Source of the DNA: an uncultured Lachnospiraceae bacterium
GTDB taxonomy: Bacteria > Bacillota > Clostridia > Lachnospirales > Lachnospiraceae
Direction of reading: 5' to 3'
Assembly (NCBI GenBank): GCA_930972465.1
Contig: CAKNHF010000021.1
Coordinates: forward strand, 1 to 52,122
Length of the DNA: 52,122 nucleotides
The position numbers were made by a program, and so were the translations under genes. The stretch's first letter is position 1. Each line of letters starts with the position of its first letter. The notes under the pieces are model-generated. The model searched no databases. It saw only the letters and a program-made list of their open reading frames with translations, and had not been told where the DNA came from. Shown here in pieces: positions 17,901 to 25,520 of the stretch.

Positions 17901-18296
17901 AAGGCCGCCCTTGGTGAGGATGAACCGGCAGGCGTCATGTACTATTATGACCAGCCGGCGGATATGATCCTCTATAAAGGTCTTGCGAAAAAGGAACTGG
18001 GTGATATGAAGGCGGCGCAAGCGTGCTTTAACAAGCTGATGGATTACGGCGAGAGACATGTGTACGATAAGGCGAAGAATGATTTCTTTGCGGTATCCCT
18101 TCCGGATTTCCTTATCTTTGACGATGATATGGACCGAAAAAACAAAGCCCACTGTTATTATCTGATGGGGCTTGCAAACCTGGGAACAGGGAACAGGAAG
18201 GAGGCGGCAAGACAGTTCAGGAAGGCGCTGGAGTATGACTTCAACCATCAGAACTGCCGGATCTATCTGGAGATGGCCGGGGAGAATGATCAGTAA
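14955..18296 (+). CDS. DUF5107 and tetratricopeptide-repeat protein
   Basis: 1113 residues, soluble, no signal peptide. Residues 1 to about 400 form the DUF5107 domain, a beta-sandwich related to galactose-mutarotase-like folds (motifs VLPELGGRIQRAYD, 'GPWISGGIEFNWPQHHRPTT', 'LWWANPAVP'). From about residue 470 to the end there are many TPR units (YYDLGLSLFCQKRKDEAYDA, 'AYYYLGNLYYDKLQFDKAA', 'CYYLMGLANLGTGNRKEAAR'). DUF5107-TPR proteins occur beside glycoside hydrolases and sugar regulators in gut bacteria; their reaction is unknown. A GGAGGAAAG site decides the start at 14955. It is divergent from the AraC gene, so probably co-regulated with GH35. Confidence 0.85.
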   Translation: MEAVRIWEEDVVIPTYEVGEPDKNPMFLEKRVYQGSSGKLYPYPTTEKISHEKKDKVWHAVYLENEYLKIMVLPELGGRIQRAYDKTNDYDFVYYNHVIKPALVGLAGPWISGGIEFNWPQHHRPTTYMPVDHQICEHEDGSKTLLVNDVDQMYGTKAIASFTLYPGKAYIEIRGQLYNRTPMPQTFLWWANPAVPVNDCTQSIFPPDVHTVYDHGKRAVSRFPIARGVYYKHDYSEGVDISRYKNIPVPTSYMAETSDYDFVGGYDYKKEAGLLHVADHHYSPGKKQWTWGCGDFGKAWDRNLTDEDGPYIELMTGVYTENQPDFTWLKPFEEKVFKQYFMPYKKVGQVKNATIHAALGAEQTESGLHVTVYGTERYENAEITVKKNGEVIFRENALLSPTDIFEKEIPVQIEKMHEICVSVRAEGKLLAEYRPEEEKIPEIGKPAEAAKDPEEIMTNEELLLTGQHIEQHRHATYLPDPYYLEGLKRDPGDSRINTAYGMLLLRRGRFTEAEKYFRAAIKRLTWRSPNPYNSEAYYDLGLSLFCQKRKDEAYDAFYKAAWSNEQQEMSFYFLAAIEAERGEFGAALELIEKGLVKNSHNVKARGLKALILRKLGRKEEAEAWIGENLKVDPFDYLSMMEKAFQSEGEDRARILERMNSLTRGFHESYLQTARDYAEAGAYEEAVEILRQCPAEQPMLKYYEAYYLGQTGDEEESRRVYRDADRCAPDYCFPNKLDDIAVLEDSIRVNPEGAKAYYYLGNLYYDKLQFDKAAGLWEKSVELDDSFPTVHRNLSIAYYNKQKDPEKAVASMEKAFALDPADSRVFLELDQLYKKTGRAFEERLKRYEENMHIVRERDDAMLELVTLYNLTGKNQTAYDTIMSHTFRPWEGAEGRISGQYKIALTELAKAALHDAKRCENEGAEVDEKECLERAEKLLEKALEYPLNLGEGRLEGTKDNNIWYYLGIISSKLENADKAAECFEKAALGEDEPAGVMYYYDQPADMILYKGLAKKELGDMKAAQACFNKLMDYGERHVYDKAKNDFFAVSLPDFLIFDDDMDRKNKAHCYYLMGLANLGTGNRKEAARQFRKALEYDFNHQNCRIYLEMAGENDQ

Positions 18297-18305
18297 GCTC
18301 CCGCC

Positions 18306-18334
18306 TTGCGCCTCCCTTTCAATCGTAGTACAAT
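18306..18334 (+). promoter_or_regulatory. Promoter inside repeat copy 1 (no gene behind it)
   Basis: TTGCGC at 18306-18311 and TACAAT at 18329-18334, spacer 17. The -10 region is part of the 56-bp repeat that also forms the promoter at 19635-19663. No start codon follows; a hairpin with a short T-run ends the stretch at 18440-18460, so a transcript of about 120 bases could be made. Confidence 0.4.
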
Positions 18335-18379
18335 GGGGTCAGATTGACCCGAAGTCCTGCGACTGGAAGGGAGGATTTT
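18324..18379 (+). repeat. 56-bp direct repeat, copy 1
   Basis: Matches 19653-19708 at 53 of 56 positions. It carries the -10 element TACAAT, the inverted repeat GGGTCA-GAT-TGACCC and a Shine-Dalgarno-like GGAAGGGAGG. The inverted repeat is perfect in this copy and imperfect in the other. It stands downstream of the DUF5107 gene with no gene behind it. Confidence 0.9.
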
Positions 18380-18439
18380 ATTTCCAGAGAAGTCGGATAC
18401 ATCTTCCATCTCTTCTTGATAGTTTCAGAAGACGTAGGT

Positions 18440-18460
18440 GGAATCGATACCGATTCCTTT
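18440..18460 (+). terminator. Short terminator-like hairpin behind repeat copy 1
   Basis: GGAATCG-ATAC-CGATTCC is a perfect 7-bp stem followed by TTTCT. It lies next to the 3' end of the Rpn gene on the other strand and could end a transcript from either DUF5107 or the copy 1 promoter. Confidence 0.5.
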
Positions 18461-18461
18461 C

Positions 18462-19346
18462 TCACAGGATTTGCTGGATTTCACTGAGGCTGAGACCCGT
18501 CAGCCGGGCGATCAGTTCCGGTTCTGCGCCGTTTTGATGCATTGTCCGGATAAGCTCGGCTTTTCCCTGCTTTTCACCCTGAGAAAAACCTTCTTCCATG
18601 CCACGTTTCAGCGCGCTGTTCATCTGAGAATTATAATCTCTGATTGCCTTCTCCCGGGCTTCATACTCAAGCTTTGCCTGTTCATCCGCGCTGAGTTTCT
18701 CCAGCTCCTTATAAGCTTCATCAATATATTTGTCTTTCTTTGCCATTGCTTCAAACTCCCTTCGGGTCTTCCCTCCGAGGAAACGCATCCAGTTGAGAAT
18801 ACTTGAATCGTTTTTCAGTTCATTCGGCAGTTTTCTGAGTTCGAGAATTTGTATTTCCATCAAATCTGTATATTTTTTGCCGGTTTTTTCATCGCAGAAA
18901 CAGATGGTGCGGTAACATTCCTCATCATTTTTAAAGTAAATGAAGTCCAGAATGCTTACATGGATGCATTTTTTCAGATTTTCGTAGGGTTCTCCGTTTT
19001 TTAACTGATCAGTAAAAATTTTACACAGATAAAACAGGACCCGTGCATCCCAGTTTGCAAAGTATGCTACCTGCATTTCCATATCGAACTGCCGCCCGTC
19101 TTTCAGTGCCGTCCGAACATCAAGGATGCCAAGCTTGTCGTCCGGATAGTCCTGACGGAGTGCGGTGGGTAGCAGAGTGGTTTCCGCGATAGTTCCTGGA
19201 TCAACGTTCAGGAGCGCTGCAATGAATCCTTTTCTGACCTTGGGATTGTTCATCAGGCTCTTAAAGCATATGTCCACGGTGGGAAGCATGATAAATTTGT
19301 TATCAGTGTGACTGTTTTCTGTCTGGCCGTTGTTTGAAGTGTTCAT
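18462..19346 (-). CDS. Rpn family PD-(D/E)XK nuclease (putative transposase family)
   Basis: 294 residues. The N-terminal 'MLPTVDICFKSLMNNPKVRKGFIAALL' and the core GILDVRTALKDGRQFDMEMQV, containing Asp and the ExQ catalytic pair, are typical of Rpn/PDDEXK_2 proteins, which are DNA nucleases that promote recombination. The second half is a charged coiled region (about residues 190-270), ending 'LIARLTGLSLSEIQQIL', a helical tail common in the family. It has its own promoter and a 5' hairpin and points against its neighbours. It is flanked by a 56-bp direct repeat (18324 and 19653), suggesting it arrived as a unit. Related Rpn proteins have been reported in phage defence; the role here is not known. 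Confidence 0.9.
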   Translation of the reverse strand: MNTSNNGQTENSHTDNKFIMLPTVDICFKSLMNNPKVRKGFIAALLNVDPGTIAETTLLPTALRQDYPDDKLGILDVRTALKDGRQFDMEMQVAYFANWDARVLFYLCKIFTDQLKNGEPYENLKKCIHVSILDFIYFKNDEECYRTICFCDEKTGKKYTDLMEIQILELRKLPNELKNDSSILNWMRFLGGKTRREFEAMAKKDKYIDEAYKELEKLSADEQAKLEYEAREKAIRDYNSQMNSALKRGMEEGFSQGEKQGKAELIRTMHQNGAEPELIARLTGLSLSEIQQIL

Positions 19347-19360
19347 AGATCTTCTCCTCC

Positions 19361-19388
19361 TTTCCTGTAGATGGTTCGATACAGGAAA
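19361..19388 (-). other. Hairpin in the 5' leader of the Rpn gene
   Basis: TTTCCTGTA and TACAGGAAA form a perfect 9-bp inverted repeat around 10 bases, located between the Rpn promoter and its GGAGGAG ribosome-binding site. It may modulate translation or bind a regulator. Confidence 0.5.
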
Positions 19389-19411
19389 AGGTACGGCAGT
19401 CTTATGTGATT

Positions 19412-19439
19412 ATCTTAACACATCCCGGAGATGAGTCAA
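19412..19439 (-). promoter_or_regulatory. Promoter of the Rpn gene
   Basis: On the minus strand TTGACT (19439-19434) and TAAGAT (19417-19412) with a 16-base spacer. The gap 19347-19710 (364 bases) holds no gene: it contains this promoter, the leader hairpin, about 190 bases without recognised features, and the promoter and repeat of the oxidoreductase gene. Confidence 0.6.
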
Positions 19440-19634
19440 AGGCATAACCCGTATTTCCTGTATTGGCATGTTTTCATTGTCGGGGTTGTGCCCGGAAAGC
19501 AGGCTCCGAAAATGAGAGATGTACCGTTTTGTCTGCATAGAAACGGTATAGTTAAAGTGATACAGGGGGCGGACAGAATGCCGTCCCGGTGAGAAAAGGA
19601 TAACATAGACAGAGGGAAATGACAACGACAAATC

Positions 19635-19663
19635 TTGAACCGTTTTTTTATCCGTAGTACAAT
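19635..19663 (+). promoter_or_regulatory. Promoter of the Gfo/Idh/MocA oxidoreductase gene
   Basis: TTGAAC at 19635-19640 and TACAAT at 19658-19663, spacer 17. The -10 region and leader form repeat copy 2. The leader contains GGGGCA-CAT-TGACCC, an imperfect palindrome just after the -10. Confidence 0.7.
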
Positions 19664-19708
19664 GGGGGCACATTGACCCGAAGTCCTGCGATTGGAAGGG
19701 AGGATTTT
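19653..19708 (+). repeat. 56-bp direct repeat, copy 2 (live leader)
   Basis: 53 of 56 bases are the same as 18324-18379. This copy supplies the -10 element and ribosome-binding site (GGAAGGGAGG) of the gene starting at 19711. The Rpn gene lies between the two copies. Confidence 0.9.
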
Positions 19709-19710
19709 TC

Positions 19711-20688
19711 ATGATAAATTTTGCAGTGATCGGAACGAATTTCATAACCGACCGTTTTCTTGAAGCGGCGTCATCTGTGCCGGAATTCTGCCTGAAGGCA
19801 GTGTACTCCCGGACGATGGAACGGGCACAGGACTATGCCCGCAGACACGGAGCTGAACGGACTTTTGACAGTCTGGATGATCTGGCTGCCTGCCCGGATG
19901 TGGACGCGGTTTACGTGGCAAGCCCCAACTGTTGTCACGCGGCGCAGAGCATACAGATGATGAAGGCGGGAAAACATGTCCTTGTGGAAAAGCCGGCGGC
20001 GTCCAATCTACGGGAATTCCGTCAGATGAAAGAGACGGCGCTGGAGAAGGGAGTGATCCTTCTGGAGGCGATGCGCTCCGTTTTTTCTCCGGGATTTGAG
20101 GCAGTCAGAGAGAACCTGAGGGAGCTTGGAACGATCCGGAGAGTATCATTTCAGTTCTGCCAGTACTCCAGACGATACGATAAGTTCAAGAACGGGATTA
20201 TAGAAAATGCGTTCAGACCGGAGATGTCAAACGGCGCGCTGATGGATATCGGGGTGTACTGTGTCCATCCCCTTGCGGATCTGTTCGGCATGCCGGAGCG
20301 GATAAAGAGCAGCAGCCTGAAGCTGTCCAACGGCTTCGAGGGAGCCGGGACCATTCTGGTAGAATATGAAGGAATGCAGGGAGAACTAGTCTATTCGAAG
20401 ATCACGGATTCCCGTGTCCCCAGTCAGATCCAGGGGGAAAACGGTGTGATGCTCATCGACAGGATACATGAGCCTCAGGAGGTTACGATCTGTTTCCGCG
20501 ATGGAAGAGAAAAGAAACCGGATATTCCGAAAAATTCAAACAATATGGTATATGAGACGGAGGAATTCATCCGGCTGATCCACGCCGGAACAGCAGATCA
20601 TAAGTGGCTTGAAAATTCTGAGACAGAGATGAGGATCATGGATGAGGTGCGCGGGCAGCAGGGAATCCGGTTCCCGGCTGATAAGTGA
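19711..20688 (+). CDS. Gfo/Idh/MocA family oxidoreductase
   Basis: 325 residues. The N-terminal Rossmann fold is seen in NFAVIGTNFITDRFLEAA (a G-rich loop with GTNFI replacing the common GxGxxG), 'VDAVYVASPNCCHAAQ', and the family hallmark 'GKHVLVEKPAA' with the catalytic-type Lys. The C-terminal domain ('GIYCVHP'-like motif seen as DIGVYCVHPL) is the alpha/beta substrate domain. Members oxidise or reduce sugars, inositols or dihydrodiols with NAD(P); the substrate is not clear. It follows the repeat-derived promoter, and mazG comes 21 bases later on the same strand, so the two form an operon. Confidence 0.9.
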   Translation: MINFAVIGTNFITDRFLEAASSVPEFCLKAVYSRTMERAQDYARRHGAERTFDSLDDLAACPDVDAVYVASPNCCHAAQSIQMMKAGKHVLVEKPAASNLREFRQMKETALEKGVILLEAMRSVFSPGFEAVRENLRELGTIRRVSFQFCQYSRRYDKFKNGIIENAFRPEMSNGALMDIGVYCVHPLADLFGMPERIKSSSLKLSNGFEGAGTILVEYEGMQGELVYSKITDSRVPSQIQGENGVMLIDRIHEPQEVTICFRDGREKKPDIPKNSNNMVYETEEFIRLIHAGTADHKWLENSETEMRIMDEVRGQQGIRFPADK

Positions 20689-20709
20689 AGGAAAGGAGAT
20701 CGCTTTAAA

Positions 20710-21198
20710 ATGACAAAATTTGAAGAATTTGAAAACATCATCGCAAAACTCCGCGCCCCGGACGGCTGTCCCTGGGACCGGGAGCAGACCCATATGAGCC
20801 TGAAAAAGCCGTGTATCGAGGAGGCGGCGGAGGTGATCTGCGGGATCAATATCCTGGATCAGACCGGAGACCCGGATAATCTGAAGGAGGAATTGGGAGA
20901 CCTGCTCATGCAGGTTGTGTTAAATGCCCGGATTGCGGAGGAGGAAGGCTATTTCACCATGGATGATGTGATCCAGACCATCATTGACAAGATGATCCGC
21001 CGGCATCCCCATGTGTTCGGAAATGCAGTGGTCTCCGATTCCGGTGAGGTGCTGACAAAATGGGATGAGATCAAGAGACAGGAAAAGGCCGGAAAGGAAT
21101 GGACGGAAGAGTATCTGCCCGCGGCGTTTGATGAGGCAAAAGAGCTGATCGACGCGGCGGCGGAGCGAAAGGCGATCCGGCTCAAAGAGCGGAAGTAA
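20710..21198 (+). CDS. mazG: MazG family nucleoside triphosphate pyrophosphohydrolase
   Basis: 162 residues, a single-domain MazG. It hydrolyses NTPs to NMP and pyrophosphate and so clears damaged or excess nucleotides. The motif 'LRAPDGCPWDREQTHMSL' and the metal-binding helices 'EEAAEVICGI' and 'EELGDLLMQVVLNA' (ExxE...ExxD) are clear, with RRHPHVFG behind them. Only one MazG domain is present rather than the two of E. coli MazG. A strong terminator (21248-21311) follows. Confidence 0.92.
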   Translation: MTKFEEFENIIAKLRAPDGCPWDREQTHMSLKKPCIEEAAEVICGINILDQTGDPDNLKEELGDLLMQVVLNARIAEEEGYFTMDDVIQTIIDKMIRRHPHVFGNAVVSDSGEVLTKWDEIKRQEKAGKEWTEEYLPAAFDEAKELIDAAAERKAIRLKERK

Positions 21199-21247
21199 GA
21201 AAACATCGAAAGACAGGAGATCAGAAGTCTGCACAACAGAAAATAAG

Positions 21248-21311
21248 AAAACCCCGGAGGGAGAAGTTATGTCACTTTGGCAGGACAAAGAACTTCTCTC
21301 CGGGGTTTTTT
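21248..21311. terminator. Bidirectional terminator between mazG and the GH36 gene
   Basis: AAAACCCCGGAG-GGAGAAGTT (21248-21268) pairs with AACTTCTCTCCGGGGTTTT from 21291, and T-runs flank both ends. It ends mazG on the plus strand and the sucrose/raffinose operon on the minus strand. Confidence 0.88.
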
Positions 21312-21383
21312 GCAGAATACACAGTTCCGGAGATTGGTATATATCCGGGAAGCCTGTGCTGAATGTCAAGTCTGCAGATTTTA

Positions 21384-23567
21384 TCATATTGTGTCAACAC
21401 GTTTCAGATGGATCACAAACGTATGAAAATCCTCCTTCACCAGGGGAACGGTCACTCCGATCTGCATGAGCTCGTCCCCGCCGTACACCTTCTGGCTTTC
21501 CGTATCCATATAGTCCCCTTCCGGATCCAGCCTCAGCAGACGGAACCTTCCGTGGGAGCAGAGCGGTTCGAAGAATTTCTGAAAGATCACGGCAAGACAC
21601 TCGGTCTTCGTCACTGCAGACCACATGACATAATTGTCATTGGGAACGTCGTGCCGGTAGAACGTGCCGTCAAGGAAACGGGAGCGCTCTTCAGTGTGCT
21701 CCGCGGTCTGGCGCCGGATCGCGTCCTTTTCTTCCTCCGTGCATTTTGTCAGATCCAGTTCATATCCCAGGTTGAAAAGCCTTGCCACCTGATACCGTGT
21801 ATCCAGGGGAGTCGTCCGTCTGGTCTGGTGATTGGGGGTAATACTCACATGAGCGCCGATCACTTCCGGGGGATAGAGCAGACTGAAGCCGGACTGGATC
21901 ACGGTGCGGTCGAAGGCGTCTGTATTGTCGCTTGCCCAGTTCTGGGAAACATAGCACAGCATTCCCGGATCGAACCGGGCGCCGCCGCTGGAACAGCCCT
22001 CTACAAGGACATTGGGATAAGTGTCTTTCAGCCATCCGAGGATATCGTACAGACCAAGGATATATCTGTGGAAAGTTTCCCCTTTCTTTCCTGCCGGCAG
22101 AAGGGCGGAGTTTACGTCTGTGAGAGGACGGTTCATGTCCCATTTGATATAGTCGATCATGCCGTCTTTCAGGTAGGAGTCCAGCATTTCTTTCAGATAA
22201 TCCCGCACGTCTTCACGAGTCAGATCCAGAAGATATTCGTGCCTGCCCTCTGTCATCGGATAGCCGGGCACATGGAGCGCCCAGTCCGGATGGATCTCAT
22301 AGAGACGGCTTTTCCGGCTGATCGCCTCGGGCTCAAACCAGAGTCCGAATTTCAGCCCGTTTTTCCGGACGATCTCCGCCGCGGCCCGGATCCCGCCGGG
22401 CAGCTTTTTTTCATTGCAGGTCCAGTCGCCCATGGAACTGCGGCTGTCATTGCCGGCCCGGAACCAGCCGTCATCCAGCACGAAGAGTTCCATTCCCAGT
22501 TCTTTTGCAAGGGCAGACTGTTCTGCGATCTTGTCCAGATTCACATCATAATACATGCCTTCCCATGAATTGAGGAGAAGAGGACGCTCCTTCCCGGCAA
22601 AGGTTCCGGGGAACAGGTGTCGGCGGTACAGAGTATGGAAGTTATGGCTCATGCCGTTGAGCCCGTCGGTGCTGTAGTTCAGGACAGCCTCCGGCGTATG
22701 GAAAGTTTCCCCGGGCAAGAGTTCCCAGCAGAAGGTGTCCGGATGGATCCCGATCTGGGCGCGGACATTCCCGAACTGGTCGCATTCTGCCTGGGCGAGA
22801 AAGTTCCCGCTGTAGATCAGATGGAAAGCGTAGATTTCTCCTTTCTCCTCCGAGGTATCGGGAGAGACCAGAGCGAAGAAGGGCTGATGCTGTGGGCTGC
22901 TGCTTCCCCGCACACTCTCTGTTTTCTGGATGCCGTGATGGATCCGGAAGCGGAACCGGTTTGCCTCTTTTGCATGGGTGCCGTACAGGGAGAAAAAGTC
23001 ATAGTCCCGGGCGGGCAGCTCCAGGGAAAGGCTCTGCGCGTTTTCCAGCTTCAGCGTCTGCGTGCCTGTATTCTCTATTTTCTGATGCCGCAGGATGACG
23101 CCTTCTTCTCCGATCACGGTGTAGTACAGTGTGACCCGCAGCCCGGCGCGGGCGTCCTCGCAGGTGATCTCCAGGGTTTTTGCCTCGGAGCCGGAAGCTG
23201 TGATCGAAGGAAGCCCGGGGATTTCAGGTTTTCCGTCGGTTATCTTCAGTCCGGTAAAGGTCAGATCCGCGTAAGATATGCCGTTCTCCTGTTTTATCTC
23301 AAACGCCGGGATGCGATAGTCTCCGTGTCCTCTCAAGGGGTATTCAAAGGGGAGATCGTCGAAGGAAGCGTGGGGGATGCTGAGGTCGTGTTCTGTGGCA
23401 TAGCCCCGTTTAAAATACCGGGGCACACCTGTACCCCGGTATTTACGGATGGATTTCCCGAAATATCTGTGCATCGGATATTTCCCGTCAACGATCTCGA
23501 TCACATAGCTGATCTTTTTGTTTCTGATATGTATGAGCTGATGATCCTGATGATATGTTATCTCCAT
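21384..23567 (-). CDS. Alpha-galactosidase, GH36
   Basis: 727 residues, cytoplasmic. It removes alpha-1,6-galactose from melibiose, raffinose or stachyose, or from the phosphorylated sugars delivered by the PTS. Nucleophile Asp477 lies in YIKWDMNR and acid/base Asp547 in WASDNTDAFDR, the same spacing as in the well-studied Geobacillus AgaA (Asp478/Asp548). The substrate loops ELFVLDDGWF and LWFEPEAIS and the CSSGGARFD motif are also present. It is the last gene of the operon scrB-EIIA-EIIBC-GH36 (minus strand) and ends before the bidirectional terminator at 21248. Confidence 0.96.
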   Translation of the reverse strand: MEITYHQDHQLIHIRNKKISYVIEIVDGKYPMHRYFGKSIRKYRGTGVPRYFKRGYATEHDLSIPHASFDDLPFEYPLRGHGDYRIPAFEIKQENGISYADLTFTGLKITDGKPEIPGLPSITASGSEAKTLEITCEDARAGLRVTLYYTVIGEEGVILRHQKIENTGTQTLKLENAQSLSLELPARDYDFFSLYGTHAKEANRFRFRIHHGIQKTESVRGSSSPQHQPFFALVSPDTSEEKGEIYAFHLIYSGNFLAQAECDQFGNVRAQIGIHPDTFCWELLPGETFHTPEAVLNYSTDGLNGMSHNFHTLYRRHLFPGTFAGKERPLLLNSWEGMYYDVNLDKIAEQSALAKELGMELFVLDDGWFRAGNDSRSSMGDWTCNEKKLPGGIRAAAEIVRKNGLKFGLWFEPEAISRKSRLYEIHPDWALHVPGYPMTEGRHEYLLDLTREDVRDYLKEMLDSYLKDGMIDYIKWDMNRPLTDVNSALLPAGKKGETFHRYILGLYDILGWLKDTYPNVLVEGCSSGGARFDPGMLCYVSQNWASDNTDAFDRTVIQSGFSLLYPPEVIGAHVSITPNHQTRRTTPLDTRYQVARLFNLGYELDLTKCTEEEKDAIRRQTAEHTEERSRFLDGTFYRHDVPNDNYVMWSAVTKTECLAVIFQKFFEPLCSHGRFRLLRLDPEGDYMDTESQKVYGGDELMQIGVTVPLVKEDFHTFVIHLKRVDTI

Positions 23568-23604
23568 CTGTTATTTCTCCTGTTTTTGTTTTAATCTGAT
23601 ATGT

Positions 23605-24999
23605 CTACTGGTTTTCCATTTTCTTGTTGAAACCGAACATCCAGGTCAGGGCGAAGGCTACCGCAAAGGCGATCACATTGACCAGAAGGTAGAGCGGAAG
23701 CTGATCGTTTAAGTAGAGCAGTGTTCCCGGGATACCTGTGATGGACATTCCTGTTGCTCTCAGGTTCAGGTTGGAAGCCAGGAAGCCGCCTACACCGCCG
23801 CCGATCATGGACATGATGAACGGTTTTACGAATCTTAAGTTTACACCGAACACTGCAGGCTCCGTGATGCCCAGCAGCGCGGACAGACAGGAAGGATAGG
23901 CAACCTGTTTTGTCTTATTTGATGTGGCTTTGATGGCTACTGCAAGAACAGCGCCTGCCTGAGCTACGTTTCCGCATGTCCCAATGGGATTTAAGTAGTT
24001 CCATCCGTCCTGAGCCAGCATGCTGATCTCAAGGAAGTTCAGGATGTGGTGGATGCCGAAGATTCCCAGAAGCTGTCCGAAACATCCGTATAACAGTCCG
24101 CCGATGCCCAGAGGCAGGAACAGAAGGTTCTCTACTACAAAGAGCACGCCGTTTTCCACATAGTGAAGGATCGGTCCGAGGACGAACAGAGCCATTACAA
24201 TCCCCACCAGGAGAGTGATGAAAGGCGTTACGATCAGGTCGATGGCGTCCGGGATATGCTTGCGCAGCCATTTTTCAAACTTGGCGGTGATGATACCTGT
24301 GGCAAATGCCGGGAGAACGCTTCCCTGATATCCTGCAACGCGGATGAAGCCGAAGAACTCCAGAGGTTCCGCCACGCCGGATCCGACGTCATAGGAGCTG
24401 GGGAGACTGGGGCTTACCAGCATGAGACCCAGGACAATACCGATGACCGGGCTTCCGCCGAAGTTGCGGAAGGTGGACCAGCATACAAGAGCCGGCAGGA
24501 AGGAGAATGCCGTGTCTGTCAGGATCTGGGTAAATGTAAGCAGAGAAGACGGCACGTCGTCAGGGGTCATGCCGAATACTGCCAGGACTGCTTCCTGAGT
24601 CAGAAGTCCTCTCAGTCCCATGAACAGACCGGTCGCGACCAGTACGGGGATGATGGGAACGAACACGTCGGAGAACATACGGATCGCCCGCTGGAATTTG
24701 TTCCCGTAGACTACCTCTTTCTTCTCCTCCGAGGACTCGCCGATATCGGCTCTTCCTGTAATCTTGACGGTCTCGTCATAGATCCTGTTTACAAGTCCGG
24801 TGCCGAGAATGATCTGGTACTGGCCGGAGTTGAAGAAGGAGCCTTTCACTTTGTCCAGGTTTTCCACGTCCTTTGTCCGGATCTTTTCTTTGTCTGATAC
24901 GATGATGCGAAGCCTTGTGGCGCAGTGGCGGACGGATACGATATTTTCTTTTCCGCCAACAAGTTCTACGATCTTTTCAGCTAATTCTCTGTCTGTCAT
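23605..24999 (-). CDS. scrA: PTS sugar transporter EIIBC, sucrose type
   Basis: 464 residues. The N-terminal EIIB domain contains VRHCATRLR with the phosphorylated Cys26; the EIIC domain from about residue 100 has some ten membrane spans with motifs FVPIIPVLVATGLFMG and 'GIHHILNFLEI'. It imports and phosphorylates a disaccharide, most likely sucrose, possibly raffinose as well, given GH36 in the operon. It lacks a fused EIIA domain; the separate EIIA gene (25032-25520) directly upstream supplies it. Both genes are 32 bases apart. The symbol is by family similarity. Confidence 0.88.
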   Translation of the reverse strand: MTDRELAEKIVELVGGKENIVSVRHCATRLRIIVSDKEKIRTKDVENLDKVKGSFFNSGQYQIILGTGLVNRIYDETVKITGRADIGESSEEKKEVVYGNKFQRAIRMFSDVFVPIIPVLVATGLFMGLRGLLTQEAVLAVFGMTPDDVPSSLLTFTQILTDTAFSFLPALVCWSTFRNFGGSPVIGIVLGLMLVSPSLPSSYDVGSGVAEPLEFFGFIRVAGYQGSVLPAFATGIITAKFEKWLRKHIPDAIDLIVTPFITLLVGIVMALFVLGPILHYVENGVLFVVENLLFLPLGIGGLLYGCFGQLLGIFGIHHILNFLEISMLAQDGWNYLNPIGTCGNVAQAGAVLAVAIKATSNKTKQVAYPSCLSALLGITEPAVFGVNLRFVKPFIMSMIGGGVGGFLASNLNLRATGMSITGIPGTLLYLNDQLPLYLLVNVIAFAVAFALTWMFGFNKKMENQ

Positions 25000-25031
25000 T
25001 TTAGTTTTTCCTCCTCGTTCTCATTCTTTTT

Positions 25032-25520
25032 CTATTTCTTTATGCAGGTGATGACTTCCGTCTGACCTGCGGTCACGTCTGTGCAGCCGTGGATCTGAAG
25101 GTCAAAGCCGTCGCTGTTTGTCACGACCAGGGGCGTTGTCATGACGATGCCTTTCTCTTTCATAAGATCAAGATCCACGGAGATGACCGGGGCGCCCCGT
25201 CTGACCTTTTTTCCCTCGGAAGCCAGTTTTGTAAAGCCTTCTCCGTTCAGATCCACGGTGTCTAGACCGATGTGGACCAGGATCTCCGCGCCGTCTGCTG
25301 TCTCCATGCCGAAGGCGTGCAGCGTCTCGGCGAGCATGACGATCTTTCCGTCGCAGGGAGCGCAGACCGTGCCGTCCGACGGCTGGAATCCGACGCCTTT
25401 TCCCATGGTGCCTGAGGAGAAGACCGGATCCGGGACATCTTCAAGTTTTATCATTTTACCGGTGACAGGGGCGCAGAGGACCGGATCGTCCTGCGCTTTG
25501 TTTTTCTTAAAGAATAACAT
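25032..25520 (-). CDS. PTS EIIA component, glucose type (Crr-like)
   Basis: 162 residues. It carries the phosphoryl group from HPr to the EIIB domain of the transporter encoded next to it. The active-site histidines are visible: His83 in EILVHIGLDTV, and the partner His68 in ETLHAFGM. The fold motifs 'VFSSGTMGKGVGFQPSDG' and 'APCDGKI' are clear. The start at 25520 overlaps the 3' end of scrB by 14 bases, so translation is coupled. Length matches the stand-alone EIIA(Glc) family. Confidence 0.92.
   Translation of the reverse strand: MLFFKKNKAQDDPVLCAPVTGKMIKLEDVPDPVFSSGTMGKGVGFQPSDGTVCAPCDGKIVMLAETLHAFGMETADGAEILVHIGLDTVDLNGEGFTKLASEGKKVRRGAPVISVDLDLMKEKGIVMTTPLVVTNSDGFDLQIHGCTDVTAGQTEVITCIKK

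Noticed and set aside
21363-22568. 401-codon open frame opposite GH36
   Set aside because: Antisense to strongly supported GH36 catalytic motifs; no ribosome-binding site and no recognisable domain.
22617-23594. 325-codon plus-strand frame inside GH36
   Set aside because: Shadow of the GH36 gene on the other strand, with no family features.
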